NCBI RefSeq assembly: GCF_000005505.3
Contig: NC_016132.3
Coordinates: 20,698,501 to 20,762,500 of the forward strand
DNA: 64,000 nt
Source of the DNA: Brachypodium distachyon
Lineage: Eukaryota; Streptophyta; Magnoliopsida; Poales; Poaceae
Direction of reading: 5' to 3'
Part shown: piece after piece, positions 1-12,002 of the stretch
Layout of the letters: each line of letters starts with the position of its first letter
Numbering within the stretch: position 1 is the stretch's first letter
The notes under the pieces: model-generated
What the model saw: only the letters and a program-made list of their open reading frames with translations
Database searches by the model: none
What the model was told of the DNA's origin: nothing
Position numbers and translations under genes: made by a program

Positions 1-290
1 TCAATCTTAAATTACATGAAATCACACTATAACTAGTCTCAATTTCTCTCTAAAAGTCATCATTTCTTTAGAATTGTCTCTCACTCTTCAATTCCATGTG
101 GTAAACAAACATGATGTTTCAACCCGAAATTCAAATTCAACCAAATGAAATCCTATCAAAAATTGGATTTCATTTCATTTTGATCAAATGAAATGAATTC
201 TTGGTTGACATGTCAGAGGAAAAGCTCTGGTGCACCAGAATACTTGTATCCACCGAGAGAAGCCAAACCGAAATAAAGAGATCTGGACTC
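1..290. other. AT-rich flank, no gene seen
   Basis: Low-complexity AT-rich sequence with short repeated words such as AAATGAAAT. No ORF or RNA gene could be supported here. Confidence 0.5.
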
Positions 291-769
291 CACCTGATAC
301 TGGATGGGCTAAATAAAATGTTGATGCTACCTTCATCTCTGACACAGGGTCAGTGTCCTGGGGTGCGCTCGCTCGTGATCACCTGGGGAAGCCGATCTGG
401 TCTGATCGGGGTATGAGCTCAAAGTGTGTTGACACGGAAGAAGCAGAGGCTCTTGCGTGTGTTGAAGGACTTCGGGTTATGGCAAGCACCATGCAGCAAC
501 ACATCTGCCTGGAGAGTGATTGTGCTTCCGTGATTAATTGCTGCTTTGAGTTGCAGGGAAAGAAGTCCAGAATCACAACAATTGTTGAAGATATAAAAGA
601 GTTAACTGCTGGTTTTCTCGAATGCCGTTTCTTGAAAATCTCTCGCAATGCAAACTCTGTGGCTCATGGTTTGTCCAGTTTTAGTTTTACTGGGTTGTTT
701 TCGAGTGTTGTGCATGATTTGGTGCCGACCTGCGTGTTGGACAACCTCATGCGTGTTACCTTGATCTAA
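291..769 (+). pseudogene. RNase H-like (RVT_3) domain fragment
   Basis: The plus-strand frame reads WTPPDTGWAK, stop, NVDATF, then a stretch with SWGALARD, CLESDCASVI and ISRNANSVAHGLS. This order matches the plant RNase H-like domain at the end of many LINE-type reverse transcriptases and in stand-alone plant copies. The open part (353-769) begins after an in-frame TAA at about position 316, which falls just before the NVDATF strand where family members usually read KLNVD. No reverse transcriptase core lies upstream. I read it as a truncated, decayed LINE-derived copy rather than a working gene. The domain call is fairly safe; the LINE origin is inference. Confidence 0.6.
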
Positions 770-1267
770 TACACAACCCCTTTTCAAGAAAGAAAGAAAG
801 ATGGTGTGACTAGGATGATGTGGCATTGACAAGTTGAGGGATGCACTGCAGTCACTGACTATTAAACATCAGGGACCTGCTTTCACTTTCGAGGCCTATA
901 GCTTAGTTGTAAGCTTCTCATTTTTTGCGATCATTTATGCGTTCATGGAGATTTCTTTACCGGTTGCACTCATTATCTAATATTCTCTCTTCATCACAAG
1001 TTATTAGTTCCATTTTTTTATGATTATAAGGTTACTTTTAAACTCTATTTTAAACTGTGCCTCACTTATATGTCGGTTTCCAAATCTGCATTAACTACCA
1101 TGAATGCATTCCTACCATTCGAAACCTGCGCAATTCTCTTGAGCTGTAAATCTATTTTGCAAAGTATTTTCTTGAAAAAGAATTGTTCTCTTTGCTTTTG
1201 CATCGAAGATTTCCAAATATGGATTAATCAGCTTGGAGGGTGGGAGTACAATGAACCCAGATTTGAT
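770..1267. other. intergenic, no gene seen
   Basis: AT-rich sequence between the RNase H-like fragment and the Stowaway-like element. Nothing coding or structured could be supported. Confidence 0.4.
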
Positions 1268-1383
1268 TACTCCATCCGATCCATATTAATTGTCTCAAAT
1301 TTACCCATAATAAATGTATCTATGGTTAAAAAGCGTTTAGATATATGCAATATTTCGACAATTAATACGAATCGGAGTGAGTA
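1268..1383. mobile_element. Stowaway-type MITE
   Basis: Starts TACTCCATCCGATCCATATT and ends with the complementary AATACGAATCGGAGTGAGTA. Termini are inverted and flanked by TA, and the interior carries the usual TGTATCTA and ATATTTCGACAA words. Length is about 116 bp. It lies upstream of the coatomer zeta gene, so it may sit in its promoter region. Confidence 0.75.
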
Positions 1384-1712
1384 TAATTTTGTGTCACCGA
1401 AAGTTTTTTTGTTTTTGCGGGTAAGAAAAAACACAGACAATATCCGGCACAGAAACCAGGCAAAAAGTGCACAATGCGGTCTAACGTCTACGTCGGCCCG
1501 GCCCCCTAAGCGTGTATACAACGCTTTGGGCCGGATCAGCAAAGCCCATGGAGGGGAGTATAGTCTACTCGTGCTTGCTACGACGTTTCGTTCAGCTCAC
1601 TCGTCCTGCCGTGCGTCCCCCCGTCTCGTTTGGCCTGCGCTGCCCAACCGCCGGAGATCTCGTCCACCGTCTCGCTCCCCCGCGGTTCCAGCGATTCCGT
1701 CCGCCTTTCCAA

Positions 1713-3962
1713 ATGGTAAGCGAATTCACCGCCCTCCGACACTCTCCTCCGTCTCCTCCTCTATTCTCTCTCGGGTCTGTCGCGTGCGCTTGCCGTACAG
1801 TTGGTCTCTTGATTTGCCCCGATCCGGCGCGTTCGGCCGCGGTCGGGGGAGGTGCCCATACGATGGCTTCGCAAAGATTCAGTTCATAAGGCACAGCTCC
1901 TACCTCTCGTCTATTCCTGTCAGTTTGCGGCGGGAGACTGTTTTGACGCAGGTGCAAATCGGGATCTGTTTGACGGTGGCCTCAAGTCAGATCGTGCGTC
2001 TTTTTTTGTTGTTGCCTTCAGTCGATCCTTATGATTTTGTTCGTGTAGGAATCCTGTCCTTCGGTGAAGAACATTCTGTTGCTGGATTCCGAGGGAAAGC
2101 GCGTCGCCGTCAAGTACTACACAGATGATTGGCCCGTGCTCTCGTCGAAGCTGGCCTTCGAGAAGTCGGTCTTCGTGAAGACCCAGAAAGCAAATTCTGG
2201 GGCAGAAGGTAACTTGTATTCTTCTTCTTTTTTCTATTTTTGAAGAACGTAGAAGGCGATTCGTACAAATATGTAATGATCAATCTTAGTTCTAGTAGTC
2301 CAATGTGGAGTACACAATGCTGTATTTCTCAAATGGTAAATTAACATGTTTGATATCTTACACTGATGTGTCACATAGACAGAATTCTCTATTTTCCTTT
2401 TCCATATGCTCTTATACAGGGGTGTCGTTTGGGAACGCTGTTTATAACCTTCATATAGAAACACTCTATATTAACCAACATAGGGTTCCTTTTGCACTTG
2501 TCTGTTAATCTTTTCATATATGTTAATTAGAAAAAAAATGATTGTTTAGTAAACCTGCAACAACGTGCAAGGTGGGTGCGGGGTAATTGATGTATCCCCT
2601 CCACAGTTCAAACTTAATTTAGAAGTGATACTCAAACCTCGGTTGGCGGATTTGTAACCTTGTGCATCTTATTTGCTTCACCAGAATTTTGGAAGTTGCT
2701 AGTCGAACTTGTCAAAGCGTTCTGTTTATCTACCAAGTTTTTGCAAAAGGGTTTCTGATGCAAATTAGATAGCAAACATGTTCCCAAGGCCAGAAGTTAC
2801 TATGATTTTCTACCTAAACATGAGATGTGGGGCTGTTTGGAGCTTTTTTTTTATTTTATCTGTATGCAATTTTTTATTTCACACTTGTTCAGGTCATTCA
2901 GTTTCCTTGTTGTTTTCCCCCTTTACAGCTGAGATTGTAATGTTTGATGGTCACATTGTTGTGTATAAATTCATCCAAGACCTGCACTTTTTTGTTACTG
3001 GAGGAGATGAGGAGAATGAACTTATTTTAGCATCAGTTCTTCAGGGATTCACTGACGCTGTTGACCTTATTCTTAGGTTATGCTCAATCTATTTTGCTAT
3101 ACTATTTTGTAATGATTTATTAATTACATATTGCTATGTTAATATCTGATTTACTGATATCATGTTCCTACTCATTTGTTTCAGAAATAATGTCGAGAAA
3201 AGAACAGCACTTGAAAATCTGGACCTGATCCTATTATGCCTTGATGAAATTGTTGATGGAGGGTAATCCTAATCTTACTAGATGTTAATGGTTGCTATTC
3301 CTTTTATTTGTATATTTATTTTTATTCATCTATTCTATAATCACTTGACCTTGTGCATCTACCTATTAATAGCAAAAACCGGTCTTCTGAAATGGATGCA
3401 TGAAAAATGGATTCGATTAGTACCTGTACTTCCAAAAGGAAGTTGCATTACTTTAATTAAGAAAATAGGTTTTGTGTACCTCAAATATTCCCTTTGTGGC
3501 AACTGGCAAGTTTTTGATAAATGAGACGATGGCTTGGACTCCCAGGATCAGGAATAACAAGCTTGTCGTTTTGTTATTTTTTTCAATTTGAAAAGGCGAA
3601 GTGTTTCAGCAAGTCTTTGCCTGCATGCCAGATACGACTGATATTGAGCATTGTAATTATTTGCATATTCCTTTGCTTAGTTACACTCGTTTTCCTTGAA
3701 TGATTGCACAGGATTGTCCTAGAAACAGAAGGAAGTGTGATAGCTGATAAGGTATCAGCTCATGGAGCAGAGGGCGGTACATCAATCGCTGAGCAGGTAG
3801 GTTGCAGACATGATCTTTTTCACCTGATCAAACTGGTTGCTATGGCCTAAAACGAAGCGCCTGCTTTGACTGAACTTACAAGTTAGAGCTTTCTTCGTGC
3901 AGACCATAGTTCAGGCCCTAACAACAGCAAGAGAGCACTTTGCCAAATCTCTTCTAATGTGA
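1713..3962 (+). CDS. COPZ: coatomer subunit zeta
   Basis: Small subunit of the COPI coat that drives retrograde Golgi-to-ER vesicle traffic; it pairs with gamma-COP in the adaptor-like F-subcomplex. Exons read by splice sites and phase: 1713-1715, 2049-2208, 2929-3076, 3185-3262, 3712-3796 and 3903-3962, giving 177 residues. Recognisable stretches are [58 protein letters not shown] and [16 protein letters not shown], in the order of the longin-like clathrin adaptor small-chain fold. Length fits the family. The start is unusual: the first coding exon appears to hold only the ATG, followed at once by a GTAAGC donor, and exon 2 begins at Glu2. That ATG choice rests on the plant family beginning MESCPSVKN. 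The upstream 1560-1712 GC-rich stretch is probably 5' UTR. Confidence 0.9.
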
Positions 3963-4718
3963 CGTGTTGTGCTTCCGAGATGGAAGACGGAAGTGGCATC
4001 CTTATCACTTGTATGCGCGGGATGGATGTGTTCATTTTGTTAACAAAGAAGGAAAAGGGAGTCTGAAACTATGTATGTGTAGAGCCGCATGGTTCTGGCG
4101 ACATTCCCTGGTTGGTCAGTTTTGTGAGTGTAGACAAAGATTGTGAATTGTGATTGGACCCATTCTTTACCATGCTTGTATACTCTACTATACTGGTACT
4201 AAAAATCAATTCATAAATAAACGGGTAATGAGCCACCTGTACACTTTCCACCGAAACCAAACACATCGGCGTTTGACGTATACACACACACATGAGGCTG
4301 GGTACGAGGACGTCAGGATGAGCGTTTGGTGAGCTCGATCTGGCAGGTTCGGAACCCGCAGAAGATACGCGGCCACGGGACGGGAGCAAGCAAAGCAAAG
4401 TAAGTTTGTATGTTCTGGGGGTGACAACGACGCCATGTCGATCGCCAAACGCAGCTCACACACGATTCCCACAGCTTTCCATCCCGTTCCAAGCTGCTAG
4501 CAAAGGACATGAATAGCATACCTGTCGCTCTCCCCGCCGACTTAGCCCGGATCGCGTTTCGCAACTCACTCACTCTACGCACTGATCGATCCGTGCGAAG
4601 TAAAAGAAAATGAACGCGTGCTGCTAGAGGCCGCGCACAGTGCACACCCACCGTGCAAACGACGGCTTTAAATTGCAAAACTTGGTGTTCGTGGGCGTCC
4701 AAGGAGATTTCGACACGG
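3963..4718. other. intergenic: 3' region of COPZ and upstream of the zinc-finger gene
   Basis: Contains the likely COPZ 3' UTR and the promoter and leader of the C2H2 gene. No further gene seen; the minus-strand ORFs here are shadows of the GC-rich zinc-finger region. Confidence 0.4.
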
Positions 4719-5228
4719 ATGACGCTGGCGCAGGAGCAGCAGGGGCTCGCGCTGGCGCTAAGCCCAGGCTCTTCTGCCGGCGGCGGCGGGCGATCATCAC
4801 CGGGCGTCGGGGTCCGGGGTGCCGCCGAAGGCACGTTCGAGTGCAGGACGTGCGGCAGGCGGTTCCCGTCGTTCCAGGCGCTCGGGGGCCACCGGACGGG
4901 CCACACGCGGCGGCACAACGCGCTGCCGCCCGCAGCGGCGAGCGCGCACGGTAAGGCTCGTCGGGAGCCGCCGCAGCACGAGTGCGCCGTGTGCGGGCTC
5001 GAGTTCCCCATGGGCCAGGCGCTGGGCGGCCACATGCGCCGCCACAGGCTGCCGGCCCGCGGCGCCGTGGAGGTGGAGGAGCACACGACGCTGGACTTGA
5101 ACCGCTCGGCGCCGTCGGATCAGGAGGAGGATCGGCATCGTGGCGGCGGCGGTGATCGGGAACTTGAACAAGGGTGCTCCTCCTCCGGATCGGATTCACA
5201 GCCTCGTCTGCTTAACCTTCTCGTGTAG
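4719..5228 (+). CDS. C2H2 zinc-finger repressor, ZAT type
   Basis: Plant C1-2i zinc-finger protein with two QALGGH fingers, a nuclear DNA-binding family linked to stress and developmental gene repression. From the chosen start (MTLAQEQQ) the protein has 169 residues. Finger 1 is near residues 40-62 (CRTCGRRFPSFQALGGH, second His four residues later), finger 2 near 88-109 (CAVCGLEFPMGQALGGH). An EAR repression motif LDLNRSAP lies near 125-132 and a leucine-rich LLNLLV ends the protein. The frame extends 22 codons further upstream to an ATG at 4653, but that part has no family likeness, so 4719 is preferred. Single-exon structure is normal for the family. The gene is strongly GC-rich, which produces long antisense ORFs. 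Confidence 0.88.
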   Translation: MTLAQEQQGLALALSPGSSAGGGGRSSPGVGVRGAAEGTFECRTCGRRFPSFQALGGHRTGHTRRHNALPPAAASAHGKARREPPQHECAVCGLEFPMGQALGGHMRRHRLPARGAVEVEEHTTLDLNRSAPSDQEEDRHRGGGGDRELEQGCSSSGSDSQPRLLNLLV

Positions 5229-5352
5229 CAGCTACTAGCTAAGCTACCTGGGTTGATGGGTTGATGATTAATTCTGGATTCGGTGGTGCTTGGGATATGC
5301 TTGTTTTGCCGCGAAAGAGAAAACTCATGTCATGCTTTTGGAGAAATAAGCT

Positions 5353-5470
5353 ACTGCCTCCTCCGTTTCATAATTCTTGTCGAAATCTTACATGTACTTA
5401 GACACTTTTTAGAAATAGATACATTCATTTTTAGGCAAATTTGAAACAAAAATTATGGAACGGACGGGCA
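5353..5470. mobile_element. Stowaway-like MITE, degenerate
   Basis: Left end CCTCCTCCGTTTCATAATTC and right end AATTATGGAACGGACGGGC are imperfect inverted copies. The interior carries the typical TCTTGTCGAAATCTTACATG and TAGGCAAATTTGAAACAA words. Ends have drifted. Confidence 0.6.
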
Positions 5471-6467
5471 CGTGGTATTCGTGTTCCATGGCAAATTACC
5501 ATTTGGGTACGTCTAGACTGTCTAGTACCAGTAATTTCGTGACGATCGAGTGATCCTATGAGGCTATGACTGGCCGTTGGCGTTAGGACATACAGTAATT
5601 CGTGACATGTCTCGTGTTCAGTCACCGAAACCGAATCCTGGGATATATATGCGTGTCTCGTAGTCTGTTGCTGCGTGTTAAGTCAGAGCTCTACTGCTCT
5701 TCTTTTCCTCAGCACAGACCTCTCCTGCCCGAGCACGACACGCCTCTCTTCTTAATTTGCTTTATGCTGAGATCAAAATATTTTCCTTAACCCTTCCCCG
5801 CTGGCATCACGAAACAAACAACTGGAATACTGGATTACCGGATTGGACATCAGGGTTCAAAGGAAAGAGACGGCGATCTTGAGAGGGGAAACAGTAGAGA
5901 CAGACAGGGAGGAAGATGGATCCCCACACGCGACGTTAGTGACAGTCAATGAAAAGTGGACCTGGGTCCATCCGTCAATGACTGCACCTTAAATCAGACG
6001 ACCCGCGTCCGTTACTTGATGCACCACTTTCGATGGTGTGAAATTTCAAACAACAATGTACTGAATTGTCGAATTCTAGTGTATTACATGGAATAATAAC
6101 ACAATCAAGTGGCAAACAAAATGCTTGCTACAACGATGAAACAAAGGACAACTACCTTTGCAGAATAAATCATCAAAGATCCAAGATTCAAGACGGGTTT
6201 CTCTGAGAAGTTGCTCTCCTCCAGTTTCCTGGAGAAGACGCACGTGAAATTTTGTAGCCAAAAAGAAGATGGCCTATAATCCCTTTGTCATAACAAAAAC
6301 TAGCCTAAATTAATCTGAAAACCTAGCAAAATTTCACATGCGATTTCTTCAGGAAGTCAGAGAAAGACAACTTCTCGAGGAAACCCATCCTAACTAAAAG
6401 CCAAAAAGAAGGGGTCAGGTCATATTCAATGTGCTAGTACATATGGCCTGTGGTGCTCATGTTGTAC

Positions 6468-6719
6468 TACTTTCTCTGTCTAGAAATAAGTGTACTTATA
6501 AGTTTGTTCTAAGTCAAAAAAAAATTAAAGTCGACTTTATTGTAAAACGTACCAACATTTAAGACAACAAACTAGTATCACTGTATTCGTTTTGAAATAC
6601 AGTTTCATAATATTCCGATTTAATGTCATATGTGTCTGCTACTTTTCTTTTCAACAAAATGGATCAATTGGCGTAGTACAAAAACATAAAAGTATGGTTA
6701 TTCATGGACGGAAGGAGTA
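6468..6719. mobile_element. MITE with CTCCNTCCGT-like ends
   Basis: Left end TACTTTCTCTGTCTAGAAATAAGTG and right end CATGGACGGAAGGAGTA are diverged inverted copies flanked by TA. The length of about 250 bp and the interior GTTCTAAGTCAAA word fit the longer Stowaway-type family of grasses. Confidence 0.55.
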
Positions 6720-7071
6720 TCGTATATTTATTGTACTTGGTCTTTGAAAAGAAGAAAGGTAAGCAGTCTCGCAGGTCGATGGCAAACTGGCAGGAAGATC
6801 GTCAAAGGATCTGCGTCCGGCCGGCAAACTGATCATACGACGTCTCACCAAACCAGTTTTGTTTGTAAAATGCTACTCCGTACTCCGTACCTACTTTAAT
6901 TTACAGCTCGTGTAGGCCAGAGATCGACGGCAGAATCCAATACCACGGGCGCGCAAACATTGAAGCCTGCTCGTACGTAGACGTAAACCATCGCTCCACT
7001 ACTACCCTCCTGCCCTCACCGAGTAGAGAGGACTAGAGGTCGATCGCAGTCGCACGCAGCAGCCAGCGGCC

Positions 7072-7826
7072 ATGGCACCGGCGGTAAAGGTGTACGGGTG
7101 GGCGGTGGTGTCGCCGTTCGTGGCGCGCGCCGTGCTGTGCCTGGAGGAGGCCGGCGTCGAGTACGAGCTCGTGCCCTTGAGCCGCGAGGCCGGCGACCAC
7201 CGCCTGCCGGACTTCCTCGCCCGGAAGAACCCCTTCGGCCAGGTGCCCGTTCTCCAAGAAGCTGACGACGATCTCACGCTCTTCGGTAACTAAACTTCCC
7301 CAATTCCACTTCTCCTTTCTACCGATCATCTATATACCGTCCCGTGCGTGCAGAATCGCGTGCCATCGCGAGGCACGTGCTCCGGAAGCACAAGCCGGAG
7401 CTCCTTACCGGGGACGGCTCCCCGGGGTCGGCGGCCATGGTGGACGTGTGGCTGGAGGTGGAGGCCCAGCAGCACCACCCACTGGCGGCCGCCATCGTGA
7501 TGCAGTGCATCGTCTCCCCGCTCACCGGCCGTGCCGTCGACCAGGCGGCCGTGGACGAGGACGTCCGGAAGCTCGGCAAGGTGTTCGACGTGTACGAGGC
7601 GCGGCTGTCGGCGTCGAGGTACCTCGCGGGGGACTCCGTCAGCCTCGCTGACCTCAGCCACTTCCCGCTCATGCGTTACTTCATGGAGACCGAGCACGCG
7701 GCGCTCGTGGAGGAGCGCCCGTGCGTGAGGGCGTGGTGGGAGGAGCTCAGGGCGAGGCCCGCGGCGCGGCGGGTGGCGGAACTCATGCCGCCGGACTTTG
7801 GGTTGGGGAAGAAGGCAGATCAGTGA
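7072..7826 (+). CDS. GSTF: glutathione S-transferase, phi class
   Basis: Cytosolic glutathione transferase that conjugates glutathione to electrophiles. Exons 7072-7285 and 7354-7826 give 228 residues, normal for the phi class. The thioredoxin-like N-domain starts VKVYGWAVVSPFVARAVLCL with a candidate catalytic Ser at residue 14. The glutathione-site loop NPFGQVPVL lies near 53-61 with the cis-Pro at 59, and ESRAIARHVL near 72 is split by the intron after the first base of the Glu codon. The all-helical C-domain includes GDSVSLADLSHFPLMRYF. Many phi genes have a second intron shortly after this point; here the rest is one exon. The minus-strand ORFs in this GC-rich gene are shadows. Confidence 0.9.
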
Positions 7827-8550
7827 TTCTCTGTGCAATTTGTTTCAAGTTCAAAGTTCAAACTAGCTACGTGTTAGTGGAAATTTGTGTTTGCTACCTG
7901 TTCGAGGAATGAAAAGTCAAGTCCGCAAGTGCCCAGTCCATGCTCCCACCTCTTAAAAGCTTTGGAGTTGTGATTCTATAAAACAAAAGTACTCCTACAA
8001 GTTCAGTGACCCCGAAGTTAAAAGATCATGATGACACACACACACACCCGTGCACAAACACATCGTATTCAAATTAGAGAAAAAAATGCTACATTAAAGG
8101 ATAAAGTTGCAAGTTTGCAACGTCGTCATATCGTATTTTTGCAACCAAGTTCTTGCAATCTCAAAATGTCAAATGAACAGCAAGTACTATCACTCATTGA
8201 TGTTATGCTTCCATGATTTTTTTCTTCTTCATTTTAAACCGTTTACAAACAAACAATGGAAAAGTATATATTTGTACTTGTAGAAAACTGGACAGTCATC
8301 ATTTACTGTCCTTTCAGATCAGCAAGAGCGTACTACGATTGGGTGTGTACGTGTGTGCTTTTGGGGCTGGCTGGATCTACTAGAAATCAACAACCAATCC
8401 AAGCAGAGGCCCAAGGCGTTATACCTTTCCATCTCTATATGATCAGCAAAGGTTGAAATTTCAGAAACAAGTGAAACAGTTATTCCGAATATGGATGTAT
8501 CTATTCTTAAAAAGCATCTACATACATGTAATATTTCGACAACAGTGAGC
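7827..8550. other. intergenic, partial MITE remnant
   Basis: Contains the GST 3' region, a CA-rich stretch near 8033-8048 and, near 8478-8543, half of a Stowaway-like element (TTCCGAATATGGATGTATCT through ATATTTCGACAA) lacking its right end. No gene seen. Confidence 0.4.
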
Positions 8551-11116
8551 ACAGGCGCCTGGTTTTTTTGAAAAACAGGCGACGTTCTGGCCGTCCGATC
8601 GATTCCTGAAGATTCGTGCTTTCTCTTTTTTGTGGCGTTTTCTATTTCTTTGCCTCTCACCGCTTCTTCCTTCTTCCTTCTGCGGACAGGCCTTGGAGCC
8701 AAAGGATGGGGACACGGGGGAAGGGGAGGAGGCGATTTTATTCGCCGGAGGCTGCCTTTCCCGTCCGGTGAGCTTCCTCTTCATTTTCTGATGTCCCCTG
8801 CCAGGCCCCTCCTCGATGCGGCCCTCGTGGGGTCAGTGTCGTCGTGGTCGTTCTGCCTCGACGGCGACGACGCGGCGAGCGGGGCGCACTGGCGCGGCCA
8901 TCGAAGCGCCTCCAGGAGAACCTAGAGGCGGCCCTCGGAAGGTCTCAGCCGCATCCGCGGCCGCCGGGCGCTCGTCTGCTCCGACCCACAGCTCGCAGGC
9001 TCTCAAGGGAACCGTGTCGTCTTCGTCAGATGAGGAGGAGAGGACCAAGTTTCTGCAGTCGAGGGCGCGGTTCAGGTCGTGAGGTGGAGGGGACGAAATT
9101 GCTTCTCTACTCGTCGCCTCGCCGGCGGTGGCGGAGGAGTTCGCCGGTGTTTCTGTTCACTGCCTTATCCTTCTCCTTCTCCTTCTCCTTATCCTTATAC
9201 ATGTTGCCTTTTTGCTCTGATTTGTTTGCTGTTCTCTCCGGTGTTTCGAGGCGAAGACAACAGAGGTTAGGAGGGTTTCGATCTGCATTGTCGGCGGTGA
9301 GGTCTTCGGGCGCGACTGACCGATGAGTTGCTCTTGTGTTTGCTTATGTGCCCCTGTGACATCGATCTATTTTCGGTAACTTGTGGCTGATTTGCTCCCC
9401 TCTTCGGGTGGATTCCGGTGAGTTGACGGCAGCAGCGGCAAGGTGTTCCTTGTTGTGTTGTGGGCTGCGCATCTGGTCGCATCTCATGGTGAGAAATGGG
9501 CGTTAAGTTTCAACAAGTTTAGCTCTGCTATTTTAGGGTTCTTTCCCCTGTCAGCGTGTTGGGATTTTTGGCCGATTTGTGGGCTCGATTGTATGTGGTC
9601 TTTCTGATTACCGCTCTTCTAATTACTCGGTAGTTGTAGCAGGTAGTGAGACTCATTTTTAAGCTCAGCTGCTGCAGTTTTTGATACTGAAATTACCCCT
9701 GAAATTATGTACTGCAAGGACTAAGGACTATGTCTAATTTGTACTGTACTTGATTCATTTTGCTTGCTTATGTGCATTTGATTGAATCTGATCTAGGTAC
9801 ATGAACCATTTTTCATTTAATGGTTATGCACTGAATGTAAGTGGTGGCCCCCCACTTTATTATAAGAGGTTCTGCATTTTTTTAAGCTAGTGTGCTCTGA
9901 ATCTATGTGGTTGTCCTCTTATTTTTTATTTTCTGCTTATAGGGTGGTTTTCTTGTTTAGAGCACTATTCCTTTATTTTGGTCTATGTTTCTGTTTGCTA
10001 CTGAAGTTGCCTGTAGCTAATTTTTTGATTTCCGAATATGTCAATCTCATGTTCTCTCGCATTTGCATATTGTTCTCTTGCCGATTGCATCCGTTGGTTA
10101 CCCAAGCATCTAACTGATTTGGATTCACCGCTAGATCAACATGTGCCAAATTTGTCTTTGTGGCCCGCACAAAGCGTGTCCAGTGATTGAATCATGGATA
10201 GAAAATTGCACTTCTTATATGCATTAGTTGGGATACCTATATTTTGTGCAATTCAAGTGTTTATAAATTGCAATTGCACTTGACGCTCCATATGGATTCA
10301 GTGTTCGTAACTTAAAATTTGTACCAATTGTTAGCCCATTGTTAGCCCTTGCTTCAGTCTGCATTTTTCTAGTGTTATTTGAAATTGCAGTTTCAGGTTC
10401 TGCAATCACACTCTTTTTGCACTATTGCAGCCCTCCTTTTTTTGTTTAAATGAAAATAGCAAGAATAATGGGATTTCCTAAGTACTTTTGTATAGAATTC
10501 ATGTAGTTTTTCACAGGTCCATAGCCGACTAGCAGTGTATAAATATAGTAGAAGCAAAGTTAAAGCCAATAAACATTTCTAATGGCACACAATCTTTACT
10601 GTTTGTATACAGATGTTATGGTTCCAGATGTTTTATTCGTTCAGGAAATTGCATTGCACTGGCTCATGGCGGTAGTGTTGTGTGGCTCTGCAGTTGCTGT
10701 GGTGGTGCGGGGGTGGGGTGGTTGATTGGTAGGACATCTGATAGACCGAGAGCTGTTTTGATTATTGTTGTGCTGCTACGTTTTTTAGGCATTAGGTGGT
10801 TGAAATGCCTCGGGGCCCTTGTGTTCGTTGCGTTTGGCGATTTATGGGGCGTTGCAGTGTTCTGTTCTGAATCGATATTGGGATTTGTGTGTCCTTACCC
10901 CCTACCCTCTGTTTCTGCTGTGTAGTTTCGGTCAGGTTTGTTAGTTGTGCAGGCTTGTGGTAGTGTATCCATTTTGTTAGTGCATTATTATAGTCATGGG
11001 AAGTCATATTTTGATCCATGTTGAGTCATCGCAGATGCTATACCTATTAACTTTCATTATCAACGACACCCTTAATGTATGTTACACCCTAAGCTGTGTT
11101 TTGTCTTAAATCCCAG

Positions 11117-11960
11117 ATGGGTGGTGGTGATGCCAGTCCAGTGGTTGAAAGTTTTTTGCACCATCATGATCCATATGATGCCGACTACTCCTCCTCCGAC
11201 AATTGCAGTCTTGATAATAGCTCCAGGGCTGCCTTATTCACTTTGGTTAGTTTTGTGAATTATCTACCCTTATCTAATCAATTTCTGTATATTATGATTG
11301 ATTTTCTGGCGTGTTTAATTTTGATGTTTGTTTTGTAATTAGACTGGTGGGGGGACCATGAGTTCTAATGAACTGAGTTCCCGTTCCAATGATGTCCCTG
11401 TGGGGGTGGGGGTTGATCTTGATTTGTTTGGGCATTGCACGGCCAACACCAGCTGTCTTGATAGAAGGAATATTGTAGGTTAACAGACATTTTTGTTCTT
11501 CACAGATTTGTAGTTCAATTATGGATTTATTTGTTATTCATTAGTCTTAGTATCCGTTGTTCTTTTGTATTTATCAGATGGCCGTGGCGCGGAAGGGGCA
11601 GGGTTGCAGGTGTGGGCTCATTACTTGGGGTAAATATCTCCTCTCCTCCCCCCACCACCCACCCTTCTCTTTACTTCTACGTTTTACTCTCCCCGAACTC
11701 GGCAGCACCATTCAGTGGAAACCCCCTTCTCCTCCCCACACCCCTGACAAGCACCACCTCACTGGTTTCCTGGTCTAGCCGTTGAATTTTGTTTTGGTTT
11801 TTGGAAACCTGCATCAAATCTGTGGGCAAGGTGGCAGCTGTATGCATCATCTAACACCTGGAGCTTTTTTGCCTGTGTAGGAATGGTACATGGGGCTGTA
11901 GCTTCTTTAGGTTTTCCCCGAATAACAATGGACTAGCCATTTTAATTAACCTGACTCAGT
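11117..11960 (+). pseudogene. exon-like series, possible GRF-type zinc-finger gene remnant
   Basis: Three phase-compatible exon-like blocks with good splice sites: 11117-11245 (MGGGDASPVVESF...), 11343-11474 (TGGGTMSSNELSS...) and 11578-11629 (MAVARKGQGCRCGLITW). Past the next acceptor near 11880, one frame reads NGTWGCSFFRF. A CxCG start and a GCxFF end are typical of GRF-type zinc fingers, but the phase does not join cleanly and the downstream region is interrupted by an LTR element at 12003. The block sits inside the possible large transposon and may be its accessory gene or a captured fragment. The function is not established. Confidence 0.3.
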
Positions 11961-12002
11961 CCACCAAGATTGTCTTCAGTTCAGACATGGCAACCCGGCA
12001 CT

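Larger units (their letters stand above)
5229..7071. other. intergenic with MITEs
   Basis: No gene could be supported. The stretch holds two MITE-like elements listed separately. The last 170 bases are GC-richer and probably include the promoter and leader of the glutathione S-transferase gene. Confidence 0.4.

Noticed and set aside
1070..2128. 352-codon plus-strand ORF over the COPZ upstream region
   Set aside because: It crosses a MITE and the GC-rich leader and has no family-like sequence; the real protein uses another frame after splicing.
4313..5199. Long minus-strand ORFs opposite the C2H2 gene
   Set aside because: Arg/Pro/Ala-rich shadows of a GC-rich zinc-finger gene whose plus frame has clear motifs.
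7326..7838. 170-codon minus-strand ORF over the GST
   Set aside because: His/Arg-rich shadow of the GST exon.
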